Shown: positions 19,080-30,036, counted from the stretch's first letter. The stretch is 45,456 nt of DNA from Burkholderiales bacterium (GCA_022758925.1 JAEMQF010000269.1:1-45456), one strand, 5' to 3'. Notes: a model not told the origin generated them from the sequence alone. Numbers and translations are program-made.

Positions 19080-19092
19080 CGCAAATTGCCTG

Positions 19093-19272
19093 GTGATCGA
19101 CACCCGCACGCGATCGACCCCCGGTCCCGATCAACTGCCGCTGCGCGCGATCACCTGGGGAGACCTGCCCGGCGAGCGCGAAGCATGGGGCATGCTGATC
19201 TGCTTCACGTTTGCGCTGACGCTGGCCCACGGTCTGCGCGGGGCCGGCTGCGTCGATTGGCCTGCGCGCTGA
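19093..19272 (+). CDS. Possible small ORF (59 aa) with one hydrophobic segment
   Basis: VIDTRTRSTPGPDQLPLRAITWGDLPGEREAWGMLICFTFALTLAHGLRGAGCVDWPAR*; only ORF support. Confidence 0.25.
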   Translation: MIDTRTRSTPGPDQLPLRAITWGDLPGEREAWGMLICFTFALTLAHGLRGAGCVDWPAR

Positions 19273-19315
19273 ACTGCAGCGCGCTCCGCGCCTGCGGCTC
19301 AGCGCAATGGAGTTG

Positions 19316-21940
19316 TCAAGGCTTCACGCGCCGCCGCTGGGTTCGCGGATGCCTGCGCCTGCTGCGCCGCTTGGGCGCAAAGTACCAGCGCTTGGCGAAC
19401 TCGGTCGCGGCGACGTAGCCCAGGACCACCAGCAGCATGCTGCCCAGCAGCCCCGGGGGCAGTGCGACCAGGCTGAAGGGAGCTGCCAGCACGGGAATGA
19501 ACGGCAGCGCAAGCGCAACCGCGACCACGAGCAGGGTCGTGATCCACAACCAGGTTCCGGGCCGACTCTTCCACAGCGGCAGGTGCGTTCGCAGCACGAG
19601 CAGGACCGCGAGTTCGGTGAGCAGCGAGACGACAAACCAGGACGTCTGGAACAGCGATTCGGAGGCATCGAACACTTTCAGCAAGAGCCAGAACGTCAGC
19701 AAGTCGAACAGCGTGCTCGTGAGGCCGAATACCAGCATGAAGCGTCGCAGGTCGTGCACGTCCCAGTGTTGTGCGCTGGCGAGCCGGTCGGCGTCGACCC
19801 GGTCGGACGAGATCGCCATCGACGGCAGGTCGGAGAGGAAGTTGTTGAGCAGAATCTGCTTCGCGGCCAGCGGCAGGAACGGCAACAGCGGTGCGGCCAG
19901 CGCCATGCTGACCATATTGCCGAAGTTGGCACTGGTCGTGATGCTGACGTACTTGAGCGTGTTGGCGAAGGTGCGGCGGCCTTCCTCGACGCCCTGGCAC
20001 AGCACCTCGAGGTCAGGGCGCAGCATCACCACGTCGGCGCTGTCGCGGGCGACGTCCACGGCGCTGTCGACCGAGATGCCGACATCGGCGGCGTGCAGCG
20101 CCGGCGCATCGTTGATGCCGTCGCCGAGATAGCCCACCGCCCGGCCGCGGTGTTGCAGCGCACGCACGATCCGTTCCTTGTGCTGCGGATCGACTTCGAC
20201 GAAGAGCACGGTGTTCTCGGCGCGATGCCAAAGCGCCTCGTCCTTCATGGTGTCGATCTGCTCGCCGGTCAACATTGCCTCGTGGTCCAGGCCGACGCTC
20301 TGCGCGACATAGGCCGCGACGTGGCGGTTGTCGCCGGTGACGATCTTGATTTCGATGCCGCGCGCGGCGAGCGCATCCAGCGTGCGTCGGGCGCCGGCTT
20401 TCGGCGGGTCGACGAACAGCAGGAAGCCCACGAAGCACATTCCCGCCTCGTCGTCGTGGGTGTAGGCAGCGCGCGGCTCGACGCTGCGCGTGGCCAACCC
20501 GAGCACGCGCAGGCCCCTGGCGCCCTGCTCGCGGAACCAGCGCTCCAGGCGCGCGCGTTCCTCAGCATCGAGCGCGGCCGATGCCTGCCCGCGCGCGACC
20601 TGCGTGCACACTGCCAGCACGTTGGCAAACGCGCCCTTCGTGATCATCAGGTGCGGGCCGCCGGTCTCGGGGGCGACCACGATCGTGAGCCGCTTGCGCA
20701 GGAAATCGTAAGGGATCTCGTCGACCTTGCGTTGCCCTTGGGTGCTCAGGCCGGCCTTCTGGCCGGCGCTCACGACAGCCTCATCAAGCGGGTTTTCGAT
20801 GCCGGTCTCGAACGCGGCGTTGAGGTAGGCCAGGCGCATCGCCTCGGGGGACTCGGTGGCGTCTGGGGTGGTGGCGGCTTGGAGTGTCATCACGCCTTCG
20901 GTCAAGGTGCCGGTCTTGTCGGTGCACAGGACGTCCATGCTGCCGAGGTTCTCAATCGCCTCGAGGTGGCGCACGATGACGCCGCGCTGCGCCATCCTGC
21001 GAGCGCCTGCCGACAGCGTGACGCTGACGATGGCCGGCAGCAGTTCGGGCGAGAGCCCGACCGCCAGCGCCACGGCGAACAGCATCGACTCGATCCAGGC
21101 GCGCCCGAGCCAGAGATTGACGATCAGGACGAACAGCACCATCAGCACCATGACCCGAACCAGCAGCACACCGAACTGCTGCACGCCGCGCGCAAATTCG
21201 GTCTCGGGCGCCGCACTGCGCAGCCGCTGCGCCACGGCGCCGAAGGCGGTGCGCTCGCCGGTGTGCACCACGAGTACCGTGGCGGTGCCGCTGCGCACCG
21301 ACGTGCCGAGGTAGACCGCATTCGTGCGGCGCGCGATGGGCGTGGCGGCGGGCAGCACCCCGGGCTGCTTCTCGACCGGGAATGACTCGCCGGTGAGGCT
21401 GGCCTCGGTCACCAGGAAGTCGCGCGCTTCGAGCACGATCGCGTCGGCAGGAACCAGGTTGCCGGCGCTCAGTTCGACGCGGTCGCCGGGCACCAGTTCG
21501 CGCGTCGGCAGCAATCGCCGTATGCCGTCGCGCACCACCTTCGCCGCCAGTGCCAGCCGGCCTCGAAGCTGGGCGACGGCGTTCGACGCGCGGTATTCCT
21601 GCATGAAACCCAGGCCGCAGCTGCCCAGCACCACGCTGAGGATGATCGCGGCGTCGAGCCAGTCGCGCAGGACCGCCGACACGACGCCGCCGAAGACCAG
21701 GATCAGCACCAACGGGCTCTCGAACTGCCGCAGCGCGAGCCGCGCGACGCCGAGGGCTGGTTCCTCGTCGATCGTGTTCGGACCCTGCGTCTTCAGGCGT
21801 CTGGCCGCCTCGGGCGTCGACAAGCCTTGGACGCCGCTGCGCAGCTCATCCAGCAACTCCTGGGGGTCGCGGCTCCAATACGCCGCCTCGTGCTGGACGG
21901 CGGGCTCTATGACAGTGGGCAGGGTCGGCTGAGCAGGCAT
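19316..21940 (-). CDS. mgtA: Magnesium-translocating P-type ATPase (MgtA-like)
   Basis: VLCTDKTGTLTEGVMTL, TGDNRHVAAYVAQ, GYLGDGINDAPALHAADVGISVDSAVDVARDSADVVML. Confidence 0.9.
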   Translation of the reverse strand: MPAQPTLPTVIEPAVQHEAAYWSRDPQELLDELRSGVQGLSTPEAARRLKTQGPNTIDEEPALGVARLALRQFESPLVLILVFGGVVSAVLRDWLDAAIILSVVLGSCGLGFMQEYRASNAVAQLRGRLALAAKVVRDGIRRLLPTRELVPGDRVELSAGNLVPADAIVLEARDFLVTEASLTGESFPVEKQPGVLPAATPIARRTNAVYLGTSVRSGTATVLVVHTGERTAFGAVAQRLRSAAPETEFARGVQQFGVLLVRVMVLMVLFVLIVNLWLGRAWIESMLFAVALAVGLSPELLPAIVSVTLSAGARRMAQRGVIVRHLEAIENLGSMDVLCTDKTGTLTEGVMTLQAATTPDATESPEAMRLAYLNAAFETGIENPLDEAVVSAGQKAGLSTQGQRKVDEIPYDFLRKRLTIVVAPETGGPHLMITKGAFANVLAVCTQVARGQASAALDAEERARLERWFREQGARGLRVLGLATRSVEPRAAYTHDDEAGMCFVGFLLFVDPPKAGARRTLDALAARGIEIKIVTGDNRHVAAYVAQSVGLDHEAMLTGEQIDTMKDEALWHRAENTVLFVEVDPQHKERIVRALQHRGRAVGYLGDGINDAPALHAADVGISVDSAVDVARDSADVVMLRPDLEVLCQGVEEGRRTFANTLKYVSITTSANFGNMVSMALAAPLLPFLPLAAKQILLNNFLSDLPSMAISSDRVDADRLASAQHWDVHDLRRFMLVFGLTSTLFDLLTFWLLLKVFDASESLFQTSWFVVSLLTELAVLLVLRTHLPLWKSRPGTWLWITTLLVVAVALALPFIPVLAAPFSLVALPPGLLGSMLLVVLGYVAATEFAKRWYFAPKRRSRRRHPRTQRRRVKP

Positions 21941-22072
21941 GGGCGTCGCTCACGGAAAAGCCTCGCATTGATTGTCTGCACGAGGTACGAGTGCACGAGC
22001 CACGAGTCTATGGCCCACCTGCCGTGATGCGGTGTCGGTGGCTCTCGGGCCACAAGCGATGCCCGCGTGGCG

Positions 22073-22570
22073 CTACTTCATCCCGAGCGCTGCGCGTGCG
22101 ATGCCGTCGAGCAGCGTCTCGACTTCCTTGAGTGCCGCCTTCGAGGCAGCAGAGCCATCGGGGCGCCATGGGCGGCGGTACGCGACATAGACCTTGTCGG
22201 GCTCTTGCGCGGCCGCGTACACCGTGATCGAGTAGGGGCACATCGACGCATTCGCCGGATCGGCCTCCATCATCTTGCGCGACAGCGCCGCGCTGCAGAA
22301 GACGAACGCCTGCGCGTCGACGTAGACCTTGCGCGTCGAGCCGAGGTCCTTGCCGGTGCGCTCGATCATCTTGTTGACGAACGAGTGGTAGTCGATGACC
22401 AGGCCCTTGCCCTCGATCGCCAGCTTCAGGTCGTCACGAACCTCCTCGAACGTGGCCTTCTTCGAGTAAGTGACGACCGGGTACGGATCGGCTGCCAGGG
22501 CGACCGAGCACAGCACCGTGAACAGGGCGAGCAGCAAATTGCGAAGCAGGGTCATCATCATCTCCATCAA
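22073..22570 (-). CDS. DUF302 domain protein, secreted
   Basis: Signal-like LLLALFTVLCSVALAADPYP; VVTYSKKATFEEVRDDLKLAIEGKGLVIDYHSFVNKM; PCPYSITVYAAAQEP-type C-terminal pattern. Confidence 0.75.
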   Translation of the reverse strand: MMEMMMTLLRNLLLALFTVLCSVALAADPYPVVTYSKKATFEEVRDDLKLAIEGKGLVIDYHSFVNKMIERTGKDLGSTRKVYVDAQAFVFCSAALSRKMMEADPANASMCPYSITVYAAAQEPDKVYVAYRRPWRPDGSAASKAALKEVETLLDGIARAALGMK

Positions 22571-22585
22571 TCGAGCCGAGGATGA

Positions 22586-23170
22586 TCAGGCGCTGTCACT
22601 CGACCCGGCCGACGCAGACTTGGCGCCGCGTTGGGCCCGGCGCCGCGCCGCCATTTCGCGCCCCATCTCGCGCCTCTCACCGACACGCAATCGCGCGCGT
22701 GCCTGCGGGTAGATGAGCGACTCCTCCAGTTCCACGTGGTCACGCGACAGCGCGGTGAATATTTCCACACCCTCGCGCAAGACGTCCAGGTCGAACCAGT
22801 TCAGGCCGCAGGCCACGGCATCGACCTGCGGCGAGATCTCCATCCAGTCTTCTTCGAGCCAGTTGTGATCCTCCTGCAGCCTGAGCACGGCCTGCACGAC
22901 TTTCGGGTCGTCACTGATCGCCAAATTCGGGAACACATGCCGCTCCTCGTCTTCGTGGTGCTGGCGCGCCGTGGTCGAGAAGAAGTGGACGATTTCCGCA
23001 GCCATCGCGCGCGCCTGCGTGTCGGCAGCGCCATTCGTCAACCTTGTGACCAGGTCGGTGAGCTTGTCCAGCGTATGCAAGGTCTGCCGATGACACGCGT
23101 CGAGCACGTCGAAACCATCGGTGGATGCTGCAGGTGTGGCGGGGTCAGGTGAGGCGTGGGTCGAATTCAT
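22586..23170 (-). CDS. Hemerythrin HHE-domain protein
   Basis: DACHRQTLHTLDKL, HFFSTTARQHHEDEERHVFPNL, LQEDHNWLEEDW, LSRDHVELEESLIYP; start at MNSTHAS with AGGA upstream. Confidence 0.85.
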   Translation of the reverse strand: MNSTHASPDPATPAASTDGFDVLDACHRQTLHTLDKLTDLVTRLTNGAADTQARAMAAEIVHFFSTTARQHHEDEERHVFPNLAISDDPKVVQAVLRLQEDHNWLEEDWMEISPQVDAVACGLNWFDLDVLREGVEIFTALSRDHVELEESLIYPQARARLRVGERREMGREMAARRRAQRGAKSASAGSSDSA

Positions 23171-23384
23171 GGGAGTTCCTTTGATGTCGAGAATAGGCAT
23201 CGAACCCTTGCACGGCTTTGACTTGGAACAATGGCGGCGCAGCCGCGCGTTGCGAACGAGACGGGAGTCGCAGAATTGCCGGTTCGCGCCGAACCGTTTC
23301 GCTGATGCCGGGCACGCCTCGCGGGCCGGACTCGGTGGCCAGCGCAGCAGCGGTTGGCGCTTCGACGCGGATCGCTTGCCGCGC

Positions 23385-24791
23385 CTACTCGACGAAGAGC
23401 GTCGCCGGGTGCTCGAGATGCTGGCGCAGGCTCTGCACGAAGGCGGCGCCGATCGCGCCGTCGACCACCCGGTGGTCGAACGACGACGAGAGATTCATCA
23501 TCTGGCGCGCGACGACGGCGCCGCCCACAAACACCGGCCGCATCACGATCGCGTTGACGCCGACGATCGCAACCTCGGGCGGGTTGATCACCGGCGTCGA
23601 CATGACGCCGCCCAGGGCCCCCAGGCTGCTGAGCGTGATCGTCGAGCCCGACAACTCGTTGCGCACGACCTTGCCGCTGCGCGTGGCGCGCGCCAGCCGC
23701 AGCACTTCGGCCGCCGTGCCCCACAGGTCGCGCAGGTGCGCGTCGCGCAGCACCGGCACCATCAGGCCGCCGTCGGTCTGGGTCGCGATGCCCACGTGCA
23801 CCGCGTCGTGGTGCGTGAGCACGCCGGCCTCGTCGTCGAAGTGCGAATTGACTTGCGGAAATTCGCGCACCGCGCGGGCGATGGCGCGGGTCAGGAACGG
23901 CAGCAGCGTGAGGTGCCCGCGCTCTGCACCCCACTTCGCGTTGAGCCGCTCGCGCAGGGCCTCGAGTTCGCTCACGTCGACTTCCTCGACGTAGGTGAAA
24001 TGCGGAATGCGTCGCTTCGAATCCTGCATGCGCTGCGCGATTCGGCGCCGCAGGCCGACGATCTTCACCGCATGCGTCGTGTCCGATGCTGCTCCGGGGC
24101 GCGGCAGCGGCGCTTGGGGCGTGGCGGGTGGCGCCGCGAGGCGCGGCAGCGGCGCTAGCGGCCTGGCGTGCGCTGCGCCGCGCGCCGCGAAGGCGTCGAG
24201 ATCGGCGTGCACGATGCGCCCGGCCATGCCGCTGGCCGACACGTCGTTCAGGTCGATTCCGAGGTCCCAGGCTCGTGCGCGCACTGCCGGTGAGGCGATC
24301 GGCCGGCGCTGCTGCAGCGGCGGCGTCGCTTCGCTGCCGCGTGGAGTCTGCACGGGCAAGGCCGGGCTGGGCGCAGCGCCGCGTTGCGCCCCGGGGGGGC
24401 TTGCCGGTGCCATGCGCGCCGGCGCAGCGTGGCCTGAGGCCGCGCCCGCCAGCGTCGCGCCGGCAGGGGGCGCGCTGGCTGTGGTCGCGCTGGCTGTGCC
24501 CGCGCTGCCTGGTGCCTCGCTGGCAGGCAGCTTGGCCGTGGCGTCGGCGTCGCCGACATCGATTCGAATCAACTCGGCGCCCACCGCGAGCAACTGCCCG
24601 ACCTCGCCGCCCAGCGCCAGCACGCGCCCCGCCACCGGCGAAGGAACCTCGACCGTGGCCTTGTCCGTCAACAGGTCGGCCAAGGCCTGGTCCTCGGCGA
24701 CGCTTTCGCCGGCTGTGACGTGCCACGCGACGAGTTCGACTTCGGCGACGCCTTCACCGATGTCGGGCACCTTGATCGTGCGAATCGTCAT
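23385..24791 (-). CDS. 2-oxoacid (branched-chain-type) dehydrogenase E2, dihydrolipoamide acyltransferase
   Basis: Lipoyl domain DLLTDKATVEVPSPVAGRV; catalytic SSSFDHRVVDGAIGAAFVQ. Confidence 0.93.
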   Translation of the reverse strand: MTIRTIKVPDIGEGVAEVELVAWHVTAGESVAEDQALADLLTDKATVEVPSPVAGRVLALGGEVGQLLAVGAELIRIDVGDADATAKLPASEAPGSAGTASATTASAPPAGATLAGAASGHAAPARMAPASPPGAQRGAAPSPALPVQTPRGSEATPPLQQRRPIASPAVRARAWDLGIDLNDVSASGMAGRIVHADLDAFAARGAAHARPLAPLPRLAAPPATPQAPLPRPGAASDTTHAVKIVGLRRRIAQRMQDSKRRIPHFTYVEEVDVSELEALRERLNAKWGAERGHLTLLPFLTRAIARAVREFPQVNSHFDDEAGVLTHHDAVHVGIATQTDGGLMVPVLRDAHLRDLWGTAAEVLRLARATRSGKVVRNELSGSTITLSSLGALGGVMSTPVINPPEVAIVGVNAIVMRPVFVGGAVVARQMMNLSSSFDHRVVDGAIGAAFVQSLRQHLEHPATLFVE

Positions 24792-24792
24792 T

Positions 24793-25812
24793 TCAGGGCT
24801 CCATGACGCGCCGCAGCGCGGCGGCGACGCGTGCCGGGCCGGGGAAGTAGGCCCATTCCTGTGCGTGCGGGTAGGGCGTGTCCCAGCCGGTCACACGCTC
24901 GATCGGCGCCTCGAGGTGATAAAAACAATGCTCCTGCACCAGAGCCGCGAGCTCGGCGCCGAAGCCGCTGGTGCGCGTGGCCTCGTGCACGATGACGCAG
25001 CGGCCGGTCTTCTTCACCGAGGCCACGATGGCGGCCAGGTCAAGCGGCCAGAGGCATCGCAGGTCGATGATTTCGGCATCGATTTCGCTTTCGCGCGCGG
25101 CCGCCTCGCAGACGAAGACCATCGTGCCGTAGGTCAACAGCGTGACGTCGGCGCCGGGGCGAACCAGCGTCGCCGTGTCCAGCGGCACCGTGTAATGCCC
25201 TTCGGGCACGGCGCTGGCCGGATGTGCCGACCAGGGAACGACCGGCCGGTCGTGATGGCCGTCGAAGGGCCCGTTGTACAGACGCTTGGGCTCGAGAAAG
25301 ATGACCGGGTCGTCGCACTCGATGGCCGCGATCAGCAGCCCCTTGGCGTCGTAGGGGTTGCTCGGCATCACGGTGCGCAGCCCGCAGACGTGGGTGAACA
25401 GCGCCTCCGGGCTCTGGCTGTGCGTCTGGCCGCCGTAGATGCCGCCACCGCAGGGCATGCGGATCGTGATCGGCGCCGTGAAGTCCGCGGCCGAGCGATA
25501 ACGCAAGCGCGCCGCTTCGGAGACGATCTGGTCCGACGCCGGATAGAAATAGTCGGCGAACTGGACCTCGACCACCGGGCGCAGGCCGTAGGCCGCCATG
25601 CCGATCGCCGAACCGACGATGCCGCCCTCGGAGATCGGCGCGTCGAACACACGCGACTTGCCGTACTTGGCTTGCAAGCCTTCGGTGCAGCGGAACACGC
25701 CGCCGAAATAGCCGACATCCTGCCCATACACGATCACGTTCGGATCGCGCTCGAGCATCACGTCCATCGCCGATCGCAGCGCCTGGATCATCGTCATCGT
25801 GGCCATGGTCAA
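24793..25812 (-). CDS. 2-oxoacid (branched-chain-type) dehydrogenase E1 beta
   Basis: MIQALRSAMDVMLERDPNVIVYGQDVGYFGGVFRCTEGLQAKYGKSRVFDAPISEGGIVGSAIGMA. Confidence 0.93.
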   Translation of the reverse strand: MTMATMTMIQALRSAMDVMLERDPNVIVYGQDVGYFGGVFRCTEGLQAKYGKSRVFDAPISEGGIVGSAIGMAAYGLRPVVEVQFADYFYPASDQIVSEAARLRYRSAADFTAPITIRMPCGGGIYGGQTHSQSPEALFTHVCGLRTVMPSNPYDAKGLLIAAIECDDPVIFLEPKRLYNGPFDGHHDRPVVPWSAHPASAVPEGHYTVPLDTATLVRPGADVTLLTYGTMVFVCEAAARESEIDAEIIDLRCLWPLDLAAIVASVKKTGRCVIVHEATRTSGFGAELAALVQEHCFYHLEAPIERVTGWDTPYPHAQEWAYFPGPARVAAALRRVMEP

Positions 25813-25840
25813 GCCTCGCGCCGGGTCGCCCGACAGTCGC

Positions 25841-27223
<1,383 letters not shown>

Positions 27224-27325
27224 TCAGATGTCGGCTTGCGGGCGGCCTGCAGGGCGGTGCGTCGCGGCGGTTTGAACGCGCTGCGTCAGTGCGGGTTTCC
27301 GGGGCGGGAGTGCAACCCCGATGCG

Positions 27326-28465
27326 CTATCCGGGCCGTCGCCGTCCACGCCAGACGGCGAATGCGCTGCCGATGACGAACGCACCAAGGGCGAGCGCGTT
27401 CAGCGCAGCGCCGAGACGCAGCACCTCGGACGATCCGAAGCCATCGCCGCCGAGGCGCACCAGCAGCGATGCGTGCAGCAGCGCCAGTGGCGCGTAGAAG
27501 GCGGGGTGATACGGCAACTTCACGTGCAGCACCGCGGGCAGGATGATCGGCGCGTGGCCGAATACCATCGAAAACACGAAACCGAGCAGCAGTGCGTGCA
27601 GCGCGGCGTCGTAGGCGGCGTTGCCGGGCTGGAAGCCGCCGTTGGCGAGCGCCAGCGACGCGGCCACGGCGAGCCAGAAGTAGCCCGCCAGCAGTGCCAC
27701 CGCGATGTAGCGCGTCAGCCCCTTGGCGCGCACGGTGCGCCACGCGACGTCCTGGCGCAGCAGCCACAGCGCCAGGCCGAGCAGCGCCAGCGCGAACAGC
27801 AGCCCGCCCCAACGCAGGCCTTGCGTGGCGTCCGCCTCACCAGCCAGGCCAGCCAGGCCGGCCACGGTGGCCACGAGCAGGCCGGCAAAGACGCGCGACG
27901 CGAGCGCCGACGGCGGCAGAAAGCGTGACAGTTCGAGCCTCTCGCCGGCGATCGTCAGCACCAGGAAGGCGAGCCACCAAGGCACGACTTCGTGCACCGC
28001 AACGCCCAACGCCCAGCGCACGCTGCCGGCGAGCCAGGCGCAGGCAGCGAGCGCCAGCGTGAACGTGAACAACGCGCGCTGGCGCCGCCACAGATCGGCC
28101 GACGCCGCGACCAGCACCACGCCGCCGGCAACGGTGAACCAGGGCGCGGCGCGCTGCAGCCCGGCGAGCAGCGCCAGCGTGCCCAGGCCCGCGGCGAGCG
28201 GCGCCGTGTAGGCCCACAGGCGCCCAAGTGCTACCGCACGTTCAAGCGAAATCACGACGCCGAAGAAGCCGCAGATCATGAGCGGGCCGTGCAGCGTGCT
28301 GAGCGCGCTCGCGGCGTCGGGCATGGCCCAGCCCAGGCGCGCCAGGCCGGCAAGCGTGCCGCTGAGCAGCGCCACGAAGCCGAGCGCGAGCAGGGGTACG
28401 CGCTGCCACGGCGCGAGGTTCAGGTTCGTGCGCCGGGCGTTCAACGTGGACGCCTTGTGAAGCAC
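27326..28465 (-). CDS. Polytopic membrane protein (NnrS-like / denitrification-associated)
   Basis: 379 aa with many hydrophobic helices; ALSTLHGPLMICGFFGVVISLERAVALGR; GTG start. Confidence 0.6.
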   Translation of the reverse strand: MLHKASTLNARRTNLNLAPWQRVPLLALGFVALLSGTLAGLARLGWAMPDAASALSTLHGPLMICGFFGVVISLERAVALGRLWAYTAPLAAGLGTLALLAGLQRAAPWFTVAGGVVLVAASADLWRRQRALFTFTLALAACAWLAGSVRWALGVAVHEVVPWWLAFLVLTIAGERLELSRFLPPSALASRVFAGLLVATVAGLAGLAGEADATQGLRWGGLLFALALLGLALWLLRQDVAWRTVRAKGLTRYIAVALLAGYFWLAVAASLALANGGFQPGNAAYDAALHALLLGFVFSMVFGHAPIILPAVLHVKLPYHPAFYAPLALLHASLLVRLGGDGFGSSEVLRLGAALNALALGAFVIGSAFAVWRGRRRPG

Positions 28466-28641
28466 TGGGCTTCACCCGGTGTCAAACACGGCGTGACACG
28501 TGGCGTCACGCACGCGGCGACACCCGGTGTCGAGCACGTCGCGACACCCGGTGTCACGCACGCGGCGACACCCGGTGTCAAGCACGGGTGACACCCGGAG
28601 TCAAGCACGCGGCGACAGGAGCTTGCGGCCCGCGCGATCAC
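28441..28641 (-). CDS. Possible 66-aa cysteine-repeat small protein
   Basis: GTG start overlaps the DUF59 stop (GTGA); SSCRRVLDSGCHPCLTPGVAACVTPGVATCSTPGVAACVTPRVTPCLTPGEAQCFTRRPR with Cys every 8 residues. Confidence 0.35.
   Translation of the reverse strand: MIARAASSCRRVLDSGCHPCLTPGVAACVTPGVATCSTPGVAACVTPRVTPCLTPGEAQCFTRRPR
28470..28620. repeat. Degenerate 24-bp tandem repeat array, ~5-6 units
   Basis: Units 28510-28533, 28534-28557, 28558-28581, 28582-28604 (23 bp); consensus GCACGCGGCGACACCCGGTGTCAA with near-palindrome GACACC-C-GGTGTC. Confidence 0.9.
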
Positions 28642-28961
28642 TGCTGCGAGCCCGGCCAGCCGAAAAACTCGCGTGCCGTGCCACTCATCATCGACGGGTT
28701 CCAGATCGGCTCCCAGACGAGCTGCAAACGCACTTCGGTGGCTGCGGGGCAGGCGCGCTGCACGGCAAGCCGGGCCTGTTCGACGAGCATGTCCGCGACC
28801 GGGCAGGCGGGTGTGGTCATCGTCATGTCGACCTCGACCCGGCCGTCGACGACCTCGACGCGGTAGACCAGCCCGAGCTCGACGATGTTCATGCCGGCCT
28901 CGGGATCGTCGACCTCGCGCAGCGCGTCGTACACCGCGCTCGCATCGGGAGCGGGGGTCAC
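28638..28961 (-). CDS. DUF59 / MIP18-family metal-sulfur cluster assembly factor
   Basis: VTPAPDASAVYDALREVDDPEAGMNIVELGLVYRVEVVDGRVEVDMTMTTPACPVADMLVEQA; GTG start. Confidence 0.85.
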   Translation of the reverse strand: MTPAPDASAVYDALREVDDPEAGMNIVELGLVYRVEVVDGRVEVDMTMTTPACPVADMLVEQARLAVQRACPAATEVRLQLVWEPIWNPSMMSGTAREFFGWPGSQQ

Positions 28962-29026
28962 TGCGTAACCTCCGTGCTTCGCACTGCGGTGCGAGCCCCC
29001 TTCGGAACGGCCGGGCGGGGGCTCAT
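28958..29026 (-). repeat. Single copy of the ~65-bp stop-start coupling repeat (mini-ORF MSPRPAVPKGARTAVRSTEVTQ)
   Basis: Same sequence as the terminal array; its ATG overlaps the GNAT stop (ATGA) and its TGA overlaps the DUF59 GTG start (GTGA); internal GGAGG. Confidence 0.9.
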
Positions 29027-30036
29027 GCCACCGGGCGCACGAACGCCAACCGCTGCGACGGCTTGAAGCCGGCGTCGAAGAGGAAGCCCAGCAGCGCGAG
29101 TTGGGTGGTGGGCTCGACCACGGTCTCGACGCGATCGACATGCAGCGCGTCCAGGCTCGCGAACAGCTGCGACAACAGCGCGTGGCCGATGCCGCGGTGT
29201 TCGTAGCCGGGGTCGACACCGATCGTGTCGAGCACGGCCACCGGCTCGGCGCGCCCGAAGTCGCCCAGGTCGGCACGCGCCATCAGGTAACCGACGATCG
29301 CACCCTCCAGGCGCGCGCTGAGCGAGACGCGGATCGCCGACTCGTCCATCGCCTCGCCGAGCTTGGCGGCGATATAGGCCTCGCGGTTGCGGCCGGTGAG
29401 CACGGAGTCGATGCGCACGATCTGCGGCAGGTCCGCAGGTGCCATCGCGCGCACGTCGCAGCGCAGCGTCGCGATGCGCTCGAAATCATTGCCTGCGGGC
29501 GCGCCGTAGTCGATCTCGTGGCTCGTGCCAAAGCCTTCGGGCAACTCCAGCGCGTCGTCACGCTCGGCCTGATAGCCGTCGCCGACGGCGCAGTCGACCA
29601 CCAGGTTCGGCGCCAGCGTGAAGCCCATCGCATCGAGCCAGTGCAACATGGTGTGCTCGCTCCACCGGGCGCCGGTGCGCAGATCGGCCACCCCATGCTG
29701 GCGCGCATGCTGCACCAGCGCGTCCAGCAGCAGCTTGCCCACGCCGTGCCCGCGCTGCGCGGGGCGCACGCCGATCACCTCGAGCCGCAGGCCGGGAAGC
29801 TGGCGGCCGAATTCGCCCTCGATGCGCCGCGCCAGGATGTAGCCGACGAGGCCGTCGGCGTCGGCCGCGGCGAGCTGCACGTGCAGGCGCGGCTCCTTCA
29901 CCGCGCTCGCCAGCCGGCGCTGGAAGTAGGCGCGGCGCTGGCGGCCTTCGAGGGCGGCGTCGATCGCGACCACCGCATCGAGGTCTTGCTTCGTCATCGC
30001 GCGCACCGTCACCGCCGGGGTCAGGTCGTGTTCCAT
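29023..30036 (-). CDS. Tandem-GNAT acetyltransferase
   Basis: Two GNAT domains: LEVIGVRPAQRGHGVGKLLLDALV and LDTIGVDPGYEHRGIGHALLSQLF. Confidence 0.85.
   Translation of the reverse strand: MEHDLTPAVTVRAMTKQDLDAVVAIDAALEGRQRRAYFQRRLASAVKEPRLHVQLAAADADGLVGYILARRIEGEFGRQLPGLRLEVIGVRPAQRGHGVGKLLLDALVQHARQHGVADLRTGARWSEHTMLHWLDAMGFTLAPNLVVDCAVGDGYQAERDDALELPEGFGTSHEIDYGAPAGNDFERIATLRCDVRAMAPADLPQIVRIDSVLTGRNREAYIAAKLGEAMDESAIRVSLSARLEGAIVGYLMARADLGDFGRAEPVAVLDTIGVDPGYEHRGIGHALLSQLFASLDALHVDRVETVVEPTTQLALLGFLFDAGFKPSQRLAFVRPVA

Noticed and set aside
19307-21385. 692-aa plus-strand ORF opposite mgtA
   Set aside because: Shadow ORF, His/Gln/Arg-rich low-information translation
28470-28620. CRISPR array
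   Set aside because: 24-bp repeats are contiguous with no unique spacers and no cas genes nearby
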